43,140 nt of DNA from an uncultured Pseudomonadota bacterium (GCA_903921785.1 CAIXRH010000164.1:1-43140); one strand, 5' to 3'. Numbered from the stretch's first letter, positions 16,338 through 24,576 are shown. The notes: generated from the sequence alone by a model not told the origin. Program-made: numbers and translations.

Positions 16338-16898
16338 ATGTCCCCCGACGACCTCAACCTGTCCGTGCGCGCCCCCGGTGAAGCTCCGAGCGAGCCGCCC
16401 ACGCCCTGGGGTCGGCGCCTCCGCAAGTGGGCGCGGGACCTCGGCGTCTCCGCGGTCCTCGTCTCGGGGCTCTGGGTGGGCCTGGGGATGATCCGCGCGC
16501 CGTCGTTGCCGGCATCCCCCACGTTCGTGCTCCAGAACCTCGAAGGCCAGCCGGTGGACCTCGCGAGCTTCCGCGGCGCGCCCGTGCTGGTGAACTTCTG
16601 GGCTACGTGGTGCCCGCCGTGCCGCATGGAGATGCCCGAGTTGGTTCACTACGCCGAAACCCACCCCGACGTGCCGGTGCTCTTCGTCGCGGTGGACGGC
16701 AAGGCGGACGACCTCCGCACGTTCGCCCAAGCGCACGGGTTGCGCCTCGACCGCGTGCTCCTTGCGGACAAGGCCACGAAGGCCGCATGGCCGGTCACCA
16801 CGCTCCCGACGACCGTTGGCATCGCCCCGGACGGGTCGGTGCGCGGCGCCCACGCGGGGATCGTCCTGCTTCCGCAGCTGTGGTGGTGGGGGCGGTAG
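16338..16898 (+). CDS. TlpA-like membrane-anchored thioredoxin
   Basis: The 186-residue protein has a cytoplasmic N-terminal region, one membrane segment (about 35-52, GVSAVLVSGLWVGLGMI) and a periplasmic thioredoxin fold of the TlpA/ResA class. The redox motif is WCPPC with C92 and C95; the TTLPTT loop supplies the cis-Pro. Such proteins reduce disulfides in apocytochromes or Cu-site proteins during oxidase and cytochrome c assembly, or have other thiol-disulfide roles. The cytochrome oxidase locus begins only about 3 kb downstream, but the two are not co-transcribed. The gene starts 9 bp after the thioesterase fusion and is probably in one operon with it. Confidence 0.88.
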   Translation: MSPDDLNLSVRAPGEAPSEPPTPWGRRLRKWARDLGVSAVLVSGLWVGLGMIRAPSLPASPTFVLQNLEGQPVDLASFRGAPVLVNFWATWCPPCRMEMPELVHYAETHPDVPVLFVAVDGKADDLRTFAQAHGLRLDRVLLADKATKAAWPVTTLPTTVGIAPDGSVRGAHAGIVLLPQLWWWGR

Positions 16899-16936
16899 GC
16901 GCGCCCTCGGGGATTAGCTTGAAGCCGGAGGTTGCC

Positions 16937-17566
16937 ATGGTCCTGACGCTCCTCACTGCCTGCCTCACCGCGCCGACCGACACGGCAGACAGCGACGTTC
17001 CGCACGACACCGGGCTCTTCACCGCCTGCGACTGCGGCGACTCCTCCACCCTCCCCTTCACCTTCACGGCCACCGGCGGGTTCGACGACTGGTCAGGCAA
17101 CGCCGTCGCCTGGGCAGTGGATGAGCCCCACGGGCAAGTCCTGGTGATCGCGATGGCGTACGAGCTCGGCACCAGCCAGATCAGCCTCAAGGCCGGCTGC
17201 GACGACCCCGACGCGCTCGTGGGCTCCTGGGTGGCCACGGTGCCGGCCGCCGCGCGCGGCGACGTCACGCAGTACCCGCTCCTCGGCGCGGCCGTCACGT
17301 CGGCGGCCGGCGTGCGGTCGTTGCCGGTGCCGCTGGGCGCGCTGCTCCTCACCGGGGACCTCTCGGGGACGACGCCCGACTCGGTGCGGGTGCTCACCGC
17401 CGGCGGCCTGTCGCTCGAGCGCGGCGAGGGCGCCGATCGGGTGCTCGGCGCCCTCACCTTCGGCGCCACCGCGGATGCCGTCGGCGGCGACGCCACCGTC
17501 ACCTGCGACGACGCGGTCCGAGTCGCCGCGCTGGAGATTCCCTTCAGCAGCGGGGGCTCGGAGTAG
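16937..17566 (+). CDS. hypothetical lipoprotein
   Basis: The 209-residue protein begins MVLTLLTACLTAPTDTADSD, a short leader with lipobox LTAC and Cys9, followed by the Asp/Thr-rich linker seen in other lipoproteins of this window. The remainder looks beta-rich, with FTACDCGDS near residue 30 and further Cys residues (KAGCDD, VTCDDA) suggesting disulfides. No family recognised. GGAGG at 16927-16931 is a good ribosome-binding site, and GGATTAGCTT at 16911-16920 is a candidate -10. It lies 38 bp after the TlpA-like gene. Confidence 0.7.
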   Translation: MVLTLLTACLTAPTDTADSDVPHDTGLFTACDCGDSSTLPFTFTATGGFDDWSGNAVAWAVDEPHGQVLVIAMAYELGTSQISLKAGCDDPDALVGSWVATVPAAARGDVTQYPLLGAAVTSAAGVRSLPVPLGALLLTGDLSGTTPDSVRVLTAGGLSLERGEGADRVLGALTFGATADAVGGDATVTCDDAVRVAALEIPFSSGGSE

Positions 17567-17694
17567 GCGGCCCCGGCGGACGGCCCTTCACCGAGCGTCG
17601 AAGCGGGAGGGCGCGGCCGCGACCTCACCCTGGACGTAGCGCCGCTCACCCGGGGCGTGGTGGCCCGACGCGTCCCCGCGAGAGAGGTTGGCCC

Positions 17695-18255
17695 GTGCAC
17701 TCTCCCGCCGGCCAGGTCGCCATCCGCCTCCGCGAGCTCCTCCTCTCCGGAGACGCCGCCGGCGCGGCCGCGCTCGTCGCGCCGCTGGACGCCGACCATC
17801 GCCTCGAGGTGCTCCTCGGCGCCGCGCTCCGCGACGCCCGCGACGACCACCGGGCCGCCGCGCTCTACCTAGCGGCCGAGGCCACCGGCGCCCTCGACGC
17901 CGCCACGTGGATGCCCCTCTGCGCGCACCTGTCGCGTCCCGGGGATCCTTCTCTCGACGCGCTCGCCGCCGCCTGGACGGCGTCGGGCGCGCTCCCCGAG
18001 CACTGGCACCGCCGCGGCCGCGCCCTCACCTCCGCCGAGGCCGCCGCGCTCCGCGCCGCCGCGGCCCCCGATGAGGCGCTCGTCGCCCTGGTGGCGGCGG
18101 GGGTGGCCGGGCCGGCTATCCTGGCGACCTACGCCGACCTTCCGTTGCACGGGGCCGTGACCGCCTACTACTCCGGGACGATCCTCGCGCTCGGGTGGCG
18201 GCCGTTGGTCGTGCTCGCGCTCAGCGGAGCCGCGGCCCGACCGTCGTCGGGTTGA
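17695..18255 (+). CDS. hypothetical protein, helical
   Basis: The 186-residue protein from a GTG start is almost entirely Ala/Leu-rich helix (AIRLRELLLSGDAAGAAALVAPL, HRAAALYLAAEATG), reminiscent of TPR-like solenoids. No signal peptide is present. The last 40 residues contain a weakly hydrophobic stretch (AVTAYYSGTILALGWRPLVVLAL) that could be a membrane segment. I do not recognise it. Third-position GC is very high, as in the neighbours, which supports coding, but the start codon is uncertain. It is convergent with the next gene, with 12 bp between them. Confidence 0.5.
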   Translation: MHSPAGQVAIRLRELLLSGDAAGAAALVAPLDADHRLEVLLGAALRDARDDHRAAALYLAAEATGALDAATWMPLCAHLSRPGDPSLDALAAAWTASGALPEHWHRRGRALTSAEAAALRAAAAPDEALVALVAAGVAGPAILATYADLPLHGAVTAYYSGTILALGWRPLVVLALSGAAARPSSG

Positions 18256-18267
18256 CGTGGCGCCGGC

Positions 18268-18972
18268 CTACTGCGCGACCAGCGAGAAATTATCGACGGT
18301 GATCCAAGCGGCATCCCCGGAGCCCCGGTAGCCGCAGTCGAAGATCGAACGATCCGCGCACGAGAAGAGGGCGAGTCGCACGTAGACCTCCAGGGCGGCG
18401 CTCCGACCGGCGAAGCTGGAGAGATCGGCGCGCGCCGTACCTTCCCGCGCCGCGTCTTCGCCCTCGGTGCGGCTCCAGGAGAGGCCGGTCCACTGGTCAT
18501 CGAAGCCGTCGTTCGCGTCAAAGAAGATCGCGGCGGCGTCCTCCGGACCGTCCTGTCGGTCGTAGTGGCTCACGTCGTAGTCGAGCTCGATCCAGGCGTC
18601 TTCGTAATCACGGAGGTCGAAGGTGGGCAGGAGGCGCAGGTAGCAGTATGGCACCTGGTCGCTCTCGGGGAGCCAGATGGACATGCGGTAGTCGGGTTCG
18701 TCGTCGAGGTCGCACTCGGCGCTGCCGTTGACCTTGTCCGTGAGGTCCCAGTCCGCCATGTCGCCAGAGAAGGTCTCGGAGAAGAGCACCGTCGGGCCGG
18801 ACGAGGCGGGATCTGCGCTGTCCGCTGCCGTGGCGGCGCCTTCCCCGGGGCACTCGCCCTGAACGGGGAGGAGGCCGTTGGCGCAGGGGGCGGTGCAGCC
18901 GGGCAGCGCCAGCAGGCCCGCGACGAGGAGCGCCGAAGCCGGGGCCGGGGTGAAGGTACGATTCGGGTCCAC
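18268..18972 (-). CDS. hypothetical lipoprotein, lectin-like fold
   Basis: From the GTG at 18972 the protein is 234 residues. It starts with DPNRTFTPAPASALLVAGLLALPGCTAPC, a normal-length signal peptide with lipobox ALPGC. A TTG at 18999 would give nine more residues. After a Thr/Ala/Asp linker, residues 65-234 have the rhythm of a beta-sandwich such as those in carbohydrate-binding or MAM-type domains (LFSETFSGDMADWDLTDK, DAWIELDYDVSHY, GDAAWITVDNFSLVAQ at the end). No family is certain. GGTTATCC (minus strand; 18980-18987) lies just before the start and is a candidate -10. Confidence 0.7.
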   Translation of the reverse strand: MDPNRTFTPAPASALLVAGLLALPGCTAPCANGLLPVQGECPGEGAATAADSADPASSGPTVLFSETFSGDMADWDLTDKVNGSAECDLDDEPDYRMSIWLPESDQVPYCYLRLLPTFDLRDYEDAWIELDYDVSHYDRQDGPEDAAAIFFDANDGFDDQWTGLSWSRTEGEDAAREGTARADLSSFAGRSAALEVYVRLALFSCADRSIFDCGYRGSGDAAWITVDNFSLVAQ

Positions 18973-19052
18973 CGGTTGGGGATAACCCGCCTCCGGCAAG
19001 GGCTACGAGCGACCGAGGGCAGCCTCGCATCGCCCGGCGGCCACGCCGCCCG

Positions 19053-19137
19053 GTCTCGCCATTCTCGCCGACGGTGGCCCCTCGACCGCCGAGGGGTCCG
19101 GGGGGAAGGGCGGTGGCGCACCACCAGCCCTTCGTCA
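19053..19137 (+). repeat. dispersed 85-bp intergenic repeat, copy B
   Basis: GTCTCGCCATTCTCGCCGACGG leads into the core CCTCGACCGCCGA and CACCAGCCCTTCG at the end. CCCCTCG (19078-19084) and CGAGGGG (19090-19096) form a perfect 7-bp hairpin around the core. It lies between exbD and the lipoprotein gene at 18268-18972. Confidence 0.75.
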
Positions 19138-19182
19138 TCTTCTGCGTCGAACGCGCCGGAACGGCCTGAACCGCGAGGGGGC

Positions 19183-19662
19183 TCAGCCCCCGGAGGCCGA
19201 ACGGCTCGCCAACGCCACGTCTTCGAAGCCGGCCGCCTGGGCGGCGCGGATCACCTGCCAGACCAGCTTGTACTGGGCCTCCTGGTCCCCGCGTACGACC
19301 ACGCGCGTACCGGCCGCCCCCTTCTGCACCGACTCGAGCTTGGTCTTGAGGTCGGCGATCGGGAAGGTGTCGCCTTCGAGGAAGATCGTGCCGTCCGGAG
19401 AGACGGAGATCACGATGTCCTTGGGGATGAGCGGGCTGTCGCCCGTACCCTGGGGCGTCATCACGGTGAGCGCGCGCTCGCTCAGGAGGTTCTTGGCCTG
19501 CGTGGCCTGCTTCTCCGCCTCGACCATCGAGCTGGACACCACCATGAAGATGATGAGCAGCACCAGGAAAACGTCGGTGAGCGGGGTGACGTTGATGTCC
19601 GAGAACATCCCCCCCGCGTCGTCGTCGGTGTCGTCAGGGGTTGGCTGCGGGCCGCTCTGCAT
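19183..19662 (-). CDS. ExbD/TolR-family biopolymer transport protein
   Basis: The 159-residue protein has one N-terminal membrane segment (about 28-45, PLTDVFLVLLIIFMVVSS) with the conserved Asp of the ExbD/TolR family in it, and a periplasmic domain ending in QEAQYKLVWQVIRAAQAAGFEDVALAS, which is typical. With the ExbB-like partner it forms a proton-motive-force-driven motor for TonB- or Tol-type functions. The ATG at 19662 lies within the 3' end of the exbB-like gene (29-bp overlap), so translation is coupled. The N-terminus has an Asp-rich extension (PDDTDDDAGGMFSDINVTPLTD). No TonB gene is in the window. It is the last gene of the respiratory locus. Confidence 0.9.
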   Translation of the reverse strand: MQSGPQPTPDDTDDDAGGMFSDINVTPLTDVFLVLLIIFMVVSSSMVEAEKQATQAKNLLSERALTVMTPQGTGDSPLIPKDIVISVSPDGTIFLEGDTFPIADLKTKLESVQKGAAGTRVVVRGDQEAQYKLVWQVIRAAQAAGFEDVALASRSASGG

Positions 19663-20314
19663 TCGCCTTGCCGGTGCGGAGCAGCTCGGAGAGCTCGTCC
19701 ACCGCGAGGTTGAGGTCCCGGGCCACGCCCGTGGCGATCTGCCCGAGGATGTTGTAGAAGAGCACCGCCTCGATCGCGACGGCGAGGCCGGCGGCGGTGG
19801 CGATGAGCGCCTCGGAGATGCCCGAGGAGACCACGGCGAACCCGCCCTGGCCGCTGCTGCCGATGTCGTGGAACGCGCCCATGACGCCAAGCACGGTGCC
19901 GAGGAGGCCGGCGAAGGGCATCAGCGCGCCCACGCTGCCGAGCACCCAGAGGCCGCCGCGGAGGCGCCCCGCCGCACGCCGGCTCTCGCGCACCATCGCG
20001 GTGGCGAATTCGCCTCGGGCGCGGCCCAACGCGCGGTCGAGCCCGCCGGCGAAGACCTCGCGCACCGGGCTCGGCAGCGAGTCGGCGTGGCGGCGGCTCT
20101 CTTCGAGCTCCCCGCGCCGGGCCGCTTCGAGCACCTTCTCTTCCACACGACGCAGCGCGCCGCGCATCCGCAGCAGCTGCAGCAGCCGCTCCAACGCGAT
20201 CGCCATGGTGATCACGCTGACCGCGAGCATGAAGCTCAGGGTCGGACCGGCGACCCCCCAGTATTCCTTGAGCGCGTCCACATTGCCTCGCACCCGGTTG
20301 TAGCGCGGCGCCAC
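19634..20314 (-). CDS. ExbB/TolQ/MotA-family proton channel protein
   Basis: The 226-residue protein shows the family's three membrane helices: LSFMLAVSVITMAIALERL near residues 26-45, and two long ones at about 120-145 (GGLWVLGSVGALMPFAGLLGTVLGVMGAF) and 155-190 (ISEALIATAAGLAVAIEAVLFYNIL). The GLLGTVLGVMGAF and EALIATAAGLAVAI motifs are diagnostic for ExbB/TolQ. It couples proton flow to work on periplasmic or outer-membrane partners with ExbD. A GTG at 20314 is the only sensible start. The gene starts 33 bp after the cytochrome c lipoprotein gene and its 3' end overlaps exbD. Placement at the end of an oxidase locus is unusual. Confidence 0.9.
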   Translation of the reverse strand: MAPRYNRVRGNVDALKEYWGVAGPTLSFMLAVSVITMAIALERLLQLLRMRGALRRVEEKVLEAARRGELEESRRHADSLPSPVREVFAGGLDRALGRARGEFATAMVRESRRAAGRLRGGLWVLGSVGALMPFAGLLGTVLGVMGAFHDIGSSGQGGFAVVSSGISEALIATAAGLAVAIEAVLFYNILGQIATGVARDLNLAVDELSELLRTGKANAERPAANP

Positions 20315-20347
20315 CCGATCGGCGACGCCCAGGACAACCGGAGACGA

Positions 20348-20944
20348 CTACCGGCCGGCCTTGACCTGCGCCGGCTCCACCACCCCGCCGTCGTTCCCCC
20401 AGGAATTCCGCTCGTAGGTGATGACCGCGGCGATCTGGTTGTCGGTGAGGTTGGAGAACGGGGTCATCGCGCCGGTGTAGGGCACCCCGTTGATCACCTT
20501 GCCGGAGAGCCCATGGAGGACGGTCTGGATCTGCTCGGCCACCGGGCCACCGTTGACGACCGGGTCGGCCATGAGCGGGGGGAAAGACGTGCCCGAGCCC
20601 TTTCCGTCGACCTGATGGCAGGCCGCGCAGTTGTTGGTGTAGACCTTCTCGCCCTGGGCGATGAGCAGCGCCTTCTTGTCCTCGGGGGACTTGGCGTCGA
20701 ACCCGTCGAAGGCGGTGTCGTTGGCCACGGGCTTCGCCGCCGCGTAGGCGGGCGAGGTGTCGTAGCCCTTGCTCGGCGACGAGCAGTAGGGCCGGCCGCT
20801 CACGGGGCTGGTCACCCACGACGGACAGTCCGGAGCGTAGTGCCCCTGGTACCGATCCTGGACGAACACCGAGTCTTCGGGGATAGCCTCGCACGCGGCG
20901 AGGACCAGACAGCCGAACGGGAGGAGGCGACGGAGCACGAGCAT
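20348..20944 (-). CDS. monoheme cytochrome c lipoprotein
   Basis: The 198-residue protein starts MLVLRRLLPFGCLVLAAC, a signal peptide with lipobox LAAC, so it should be anchored to the periplasmic membrane face. One CxxCH heme motif (NNCAACHQ, near residue 112) sits in a typical class I cytochrome c domain with a distal Met (TGAMTPFSNLT) and the closing helix NQIAAVITYERNSWGN. The N-terminal 80 residues before the heme domain resemble quinol- or menaquinol-oxidase-associated cytochrome subunits, such as ActE-like proteins, but I cannot be sure. It probably delivers electrons to the neighbouring oxidase. Its ATG overlaps the stop of the preceding small gene by one base. Confidence 0.85.
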   Translation of the reverse strand: MLVLRRLLPFGCLVLAACEAIPEDSVFVQDRYQGHYAPDCPSWVTSPVSGRPYCSSPSKGYDTSPAYAAAKPVANDTAFDGFDAKSPEDKKALLIAQGEKVYTNNCAACHQVDGKGSGTSFPPLMADPVVNGGPVAEQIQTVLHGLSGKVINGVPYTGAMTPFSNLTDNQIAAVITYERNSWGNDGGVVEPAQVKAGR

Positions 20945-21189
20945 CAGCGTTCCGTGGAGGGGGCAGGGGGGGAAGCGGCGAGCAGGGCCCGCTCGACGGC
21001 GAGGTGCCGCCGGTAGAGCCACCCGCCGATCCCGCCCATCAGGGCGAGCGGCAGGAGGCTGAGGAAGACGGTCACGCTCAGGAGCGTGCGGTTGCCCTCG
21101 CGCGGGTCCATGCAGGACGAACACGCGAGCGCGAACGAGGGGTGGCTGAGCACGGCCACGGCGGCGGCGATGGGCAGGGCGCGGCTCAC
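20944..21189 (-). CDS. small CxxC membrane protein of the oxidase locus
   Basis: From a GTG at 21189, which overlaps the stop of the subunit III gene by four bases, an 81-residue protein is encoded. It has a signal-like N-terminus (SRALPIAAAVAVLSHPSFALA), a CSSCMDPREGNRT motif with two Cys, a membrane segment (LLSVTVFLSLLPLALMGGIGGWLYRR) and a short charged tail. Small CxxC plus single-helix proteins are found next to terminal oxidases in several Myxococcota and related groups, but no function is settled; copper handling or assembly are possibilities. Tight coupling to both neighbours supports it as a real gene. Confidence 0.7.
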   Translation of the reverse strand: MSRALPIAAAVAVLSHPSFALACSSCMDPREGNRTLLSVTVFLSLLPLALMGGIGGWLYRRHLAVERALLAASPPAPSTER

Positions 21190-21767
21190 AGGTACACCAC
21201 CGTGAAGAGCACCGGCCAGAGCAACACCACGAAGAACCAGTAGATGCGCAGCGCCGCGAAGAGCGGCTCGCTCAGCGCGCCGTTGGAGAGCTTGCGCCAT
21301 CCCCAGCCGAGCGCGACCACCGCGCTCACGGCGTGCAGCGCGTGGGCGCCAATGATCGTGTAGAAGAAGCCGCCGTGGGCGCTCGACACCAGCGTGAAGC
21401 CGATGGCGAGCAACCGGGCGAATTCCGCGACCTGGTAGCCGACGAAGACCAACGCCAGCACCACCGCGATGCCGAGCGCACGCCCCGCGGCGGCTCGGGA
21501 CGCCGGACGCCCCGCCCACCACACCGCCACGCCCGACGCGAGGAGCGCCAAGGAGGCGGCGGCCGTGCTCGCGACGGGGAGCGCCGGATCGCCCGGCGGC
21601 GGCCACCAACCCGCCGGAGCGCGCGCCCCGACGAGGTTGTACCCGCTGATGAACCCGGCGAAGAGCATCACCTCGGCGAAGACCCAGATGAGCATGCCGA
21701 AGACCTCGCTCGTCACCAGCGGCGGGCCCTTCACGGGCTTCGGCAAGGGGAGCGCGGCGGTGGTCAT
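21186..21767 (-). CDS. heme-copper oxidase subunit III family protein (second copy)
   Basis: The 193-residue protein has the helix pattern of subunit III of cytochrome c/quinol oxidases: SEVFGMLIWVFAEVMLFAGFISGYNLV at the start, three central hydrophobic segments, and SSAHGGFFYTIIGAHALHAVSAVVALGWGW with the typical HGxFFxIxGxHxxHV pattern, closing with LRIYWFFVVLLWPVLFTVVYL. Subunit III stabilises subunit I and supports proton uptake. It is the second such gene in the locus (the other is at 22262-22834). The ATG at 21767 is one base from the stop of the subunit IV gene at 21769. The longer frame upstream is antisense-like Pro/Arg sequence and is rejected. Confidence 0.88.
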   Translation of the reverse strand: MTTAALPLPKPVKGPPLVTSEVFGMLIWVFAEVMLFAGFISGYNLVGARAPAGWWPPPGDPALPVASTAAASLALLASGVAVWWAGRPASRAAAGRALGIAVVLALVFVGYQVAEFARLLAIGFTLVSSAHGGFFYTIIGAHALHAVSAVVALGWGWRKLSNGALSEPLFAALRIYWFFVVLLWPVLFTVVYL

Positions 21768-21768
21768 G

Positions 21769-22245
21769 CTACTTCGCGCCCTCGGCGGCCGGAGCGGCCC
21801 CTTCCGCAGGCGCGGCGCCTTCGGCCGGAGCGGCACCTTCGGGAGCGCCTTCCGCGCCACCCTCGTGGAGGATGTGCTCGGGGATGTTGGCGTTCTTCGC
21901 GGAGTCGTTGCGCCAGTTCCAGCCCCAGTGCTTCATCACGTCGGGGGAGACGCCGAGGAAGAACAGGAACAACAGGCCGAGGCAGACGACGAGCAGCTGC
22001 ACCACGAACTTCTTCTCGATGTCGAGGTGCATGAAGTTCTTGGCGACGAGGTACGCCTTCACCACGGCGATGCCGAAGGCGGTCATCAGCGTGATGATGC
22101 GGATGCCGAGGAACGGGCCGGCGAAGCTGATGGCGAAGAGCACCACCAGGATGCCCCACACCTTGATGTAGTGGGAGTCGTCATGCAGGGCGTGGGGGTC
22201 CGCGTGGGACCCGTGAGCCGCGTGAGCGTCGACGTTGGAGGACAT
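21769..22245 (-). CDS. cytochrome c oxidase subunit IV family protein
   Basis: The 158-residue protein has the small subunit IV (CtaF/caa3 IV-like) core: HYIKVWGILVVLFAISFAGPFLG, RIITLMTAFGIAVVKAYLVAKNFMHLDIEKK (a signature segment) and QLLVVCLGLLFLFFLGVSPDV, giving three membrane helices. The N-terminus is His-rich (HAAHGSHADPHALHDDSHY). The C-terminal 30 residues are Ala/Pro/Glu repeats (AEGAAP units), probably disordered. It is an accessory subunit of the oxidase, in the expected position after subunit III. The gene starts 16 bp after subunit III. Confidence 0.85.
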   Translation of the reverse strand: MSSNVDAHAAHGSHADPHALHDDSHYIKVWGILVVLFAISFAGPFLGIRIITLMTAFGIAVVKAYLVAKNFMHLDIEKKFVVQLLVVCLGLLFLFFLGVSPDVMKHWGWNWRNDSAKNANIPEHILHEGGAEGAPEGAAPAEGAAPAEGAAPAAEGAK

Positions 22246-22261
22246 GCGAAGGCTCCCGCGC

Positions 22262-22834
22262 CTACTTGGCGATGTAGAGAAGGGGGAACAGGAAGATCCA
22301 CACCAGGTCTACGAAGTGCCAGTAGATCCCGATGAGCTCCACGCGCTGAAGCTCCTTGTTCTTCCGGGCGTCGGCGGCCACGAAGAGCATGATGATCGCG
22401 CCGGCGATGACGTGGATCCCGTGCAGCCCCGCCGCGCAGTAGTAGAACGACCAGAAGCCGTTCGCCGTGATCGTGAAGCCTTCGCTGATCTCGTGGTACC
22501 ACTCGAAGCTCTTGACCACGAGGAAGGTCAACGCGCCGACGCAGGTGAGCATCAGCAGATTGGCCGCACGCTTCCCGTTCCCGCGCTCCGCCGCGTTGTG
22601 CGCGAGCACCGCGGTGAGCGAGGAGGTGAGCAGCACCAGCGTGTTGAGGCCGCCGGCCCACGGGTTGGTGTGCGCCGCGTACGTCGCCCACTCGGGGTGG
22701 CCCAGGCGGTGCATCACGTAGCTGGCAAGGAGCCCGCCGAAGATCACGATCTCGGAGGCGATGACCCACCACACGGCCAAGCGCCCGGTGGGGACGCCGG
22801 TGGCGGAGCGGGTGGTGGCGATGGGCTTGACCAT
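22262..22834 (-). CDS. ctaE: cytochrome c oxidase subunit III
   Basis: The 190-residue protein has the five-helix layout of bacterial subunit III. Landmarks are RLAVWWVIASEIVIFGGLLASYVMHRL, FEWYHEISEGFTI, GFWSFYYCAAGLHGIHVIAGAIIMLFV (the conserved H-G-x-H-V segment) and VELIGIYWHFVDLVWIFLFPLLYIAK, all diagnostic. It supports proton uptake and stability of subunit I in the inner membrane. The gene follows subunit I after 18 bp and precedes subunit IV, the classical order. A second subunit III homologue lies two genes further on. Confidence 0.93.
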   Translation of the reverse strand: MVKPIATTRSATGVPTGRLAVWWVIASEIVIFGGLLASYVMHRLGHPEWATYAAHTNPWAGGLNTLVLLTSSLTAVLAHNAAERGNGKRAANLLMLTCVGALTFLVVKSFEWYHEISEGFTITANGFWSFYYCAAGLHGIHVIAGAIIMLFVAADARKNKELQRVELIGIYWHFVDLVWIFLFPLLYIAK

Positions 22835-22852
22835 TCGGGTTCTCCGGGCGCC

Positions 22853-24559
22853 TTACGAGGGGGAGTTCTGCGGCCAGAAGTCGTCCGCGCGGTCCGGCGA
22901 GCTGTACTCGTAGGGGCCGCGGTAGACGTCGGGCAGCACGTCGAAGTTGCCGTGCGGGGGGGGTGACGGGCACTGCCACTCAAGCGTGTTGGCGTTCCAG
23001 GGGTTGGCCCCGGCCTGCTTGCCCTTGAACATGCTGTAGAAGAAGTTCACCAGGAAGATCGGCTGGGCCGCGAGCAGCACCAGGAGCGAGACCGTCGCGA
23101 AGACCCGCATCGCCTGCATCTCAGGCGTCGCCAGCTCGGGGAAGTTGCTGTAGTCGAAGATGCGCCGGTGGTCGCCGGACGCGCCGAGGATGAACAGCGG
23201 GATGAAAATCCCGTTGAACGCCACGGTGGTGATCCAGAAGTGCACTTTGTTCGCCAGCTCGTTCATGTGGCGGCCGTACATCTTGGGGAACCAGTAGGTG
23301 ATCCCCGCGAAGGTGCCGATGATGGCGATCGGGAAGAAGGTGTAGTGGAAGTGCGCGACCACGAAGTAGGTGTCGTGGAAGTAGATGTCCGCGCCGGACG
23401 CGCCGAGGAAGATGCCGGTCACGCCGCCGACGAGGAACTCGCCGATGAAGGCAAGCGCCCAGAGCATCGGCACCGAGAAGGTGATCGAACCGCCGTACAG
23501 CGTCGCGATGTACACGAAGCACATCTCGGCGATGGGGATCGAGATGAGCACCGTGGTGACCGAGAACACGTTCGCCATGCGGGGGTCGATGCCCGCGATG
23601 AACTGGTGGTGGGCCCACACGAAGAAGCTGAGCACGCCGGTGCCGATGCTGGTGTAGAGCACCGTCTTGTAGGCGAAGAGCTTCTTCCGGGAGAACACGG
23701 TGATGATCTCCGCCACGAAACCCATGGCGGGGAGGAGCACCACGTACACTTCCGGGTGACCGAAGAACCAGAAGAGGTGCTGCCAGAGCACCGGGTCGCC
23801 GCCGCGGTCGGGGTCGAAGAAGCCGGTGCCGATGAGCTGGTCGAAGAGGAGCATCACCGCGCCGGCCACGAGCGGACCGACAGAGGCCATGAACATGATC
23901 GACGCGATGACGATCATCCACACCGCCATCGGGATGTCGAACGCCTTCATGCCCGGGGCACGCGCGTTCATCGCGGTGGTGACGAAGTTGATGCCGCCCA
24001 GGAGGAACGCCACGAACTCAAGCGCGACCGCGATCAACCACAACGAGGGGCCGAGCGGGGTGAGGTTGTACTCAGCCTTCGCGGAGAGCGGGGGGTACGA
24101 GGTCCAGGCGCCGCCGAACGCGCCGCCCTGCACGAAGAAGGAGGCGCCGAGGATGATCGCGCTCACCAGGAAGATCTGGTAGCTGAGGCGATTCAGCCGC
24201 GGGAAAACCATGTCGTCCGCGCCGATCATCAGCGGGATCAGGTAGTTTCCGAACGCGGCGATGAGCACAGGCATCGCCACCCAGAAGATCATCACCGCGC
24301 CGTGGTTGGTGATGAGGGCGTTGTAGTCCGCCCCGGTCACCATGCCGTACCCGGGCACCGGCTTGCCGGGGAAGGCGAGCTGCATCCGGAAGACGTAGGC
24401 GAAGTACGCACCCACCACGCCCATCAGCATCCCGGTGAGGAGATACTGCTTGGCGATCATCTTGTGGTCGGTGGACCAGAAGTAGTGCTTGAACCAACCT
24501 TCGGGTTCGTGATGGGCGTGCCCGTGCGGTTCGTGCGCGTGGGCGTGGGACTCGGCCAT
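22853..24559 (-). CDS. ctaD: cytochrome c oxidase subunit I (A1-type heme-copper oxidase)
   Basis: The 568-residue catalytic subunit reduces O2 to water and pumps protons across the inner membrane. Metal ligands are all visible: H86 (heme a, TNHGAVM), H268 and Y272 in HPEVY (CuB and the His-Tyr cross-link), H317 and H318 (CuB), H403 (heme a3) and H405 (heme a) in VAHFHYT. The HPEVY motif with E270 marks an A1-type enzyme using D and K channels. The N-terminus is His-rich (SHAHAHEPHGHAHHEPEG), and the C-terminus has an extra roughly 50-residue tail (PSPPPHGNFDVLPDVYRG). The ATG at 24559 follows CGGAGCC. It is 17 bp from subunit II and is part of a long minus-strand operon. Confidence 0.97.
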   Translation of the reverse strand: MAESHAHAHEPHGHAHHEPEGWFKHYFWSTDHKMIAKQYLLTGMLMGVVGAYFAYVFRMQLAFPGKPVPGYGMVTGADYNALITNHGAVMIFWVAMPVLIAAFGNYLIPLMIGADDMVFPRLNRLSYQIFLVSAIILGASFFVQGGAFGGAWTSYPPLSAKAEYNLTPLGPSLWLIAVALEFVAFLLGGINFVTTAMNARAPGMKAFDIPMAVWMIVIASIMFMASVGPLVAGAVMLLFDQLIGTGFFDPDRGGDPVLWQHLFWFFGHPEVYVVLLPAMGFVAEIITVFSRKKLFAYKTVLYTSIGTGVLSFFVWAHHQFIAGIDPRMANVFSVTTVLISIPIAEMCFVYIATLYGGSITFSVPMLWALAFIGEFLVGGVTGIFLGASGADIYFHDTYFVVAHFHYTFFPIAIIGTFAGITYWFPKMYGRHMNELANKVHFWITTVAFNGIFIPLFILGASGDHRRIFDYSNFPELATPEMQAMRVFATVSLLVLLAAQPIFLVNFFYSMFKGKQAGANPWNANTLEWQCPSPPPHGNFDVLPDVYRGPYEYSSPDRADDFWPQNSPS

Positions 24560-24576
24560 GGGGTCCGGCTCCGGTC

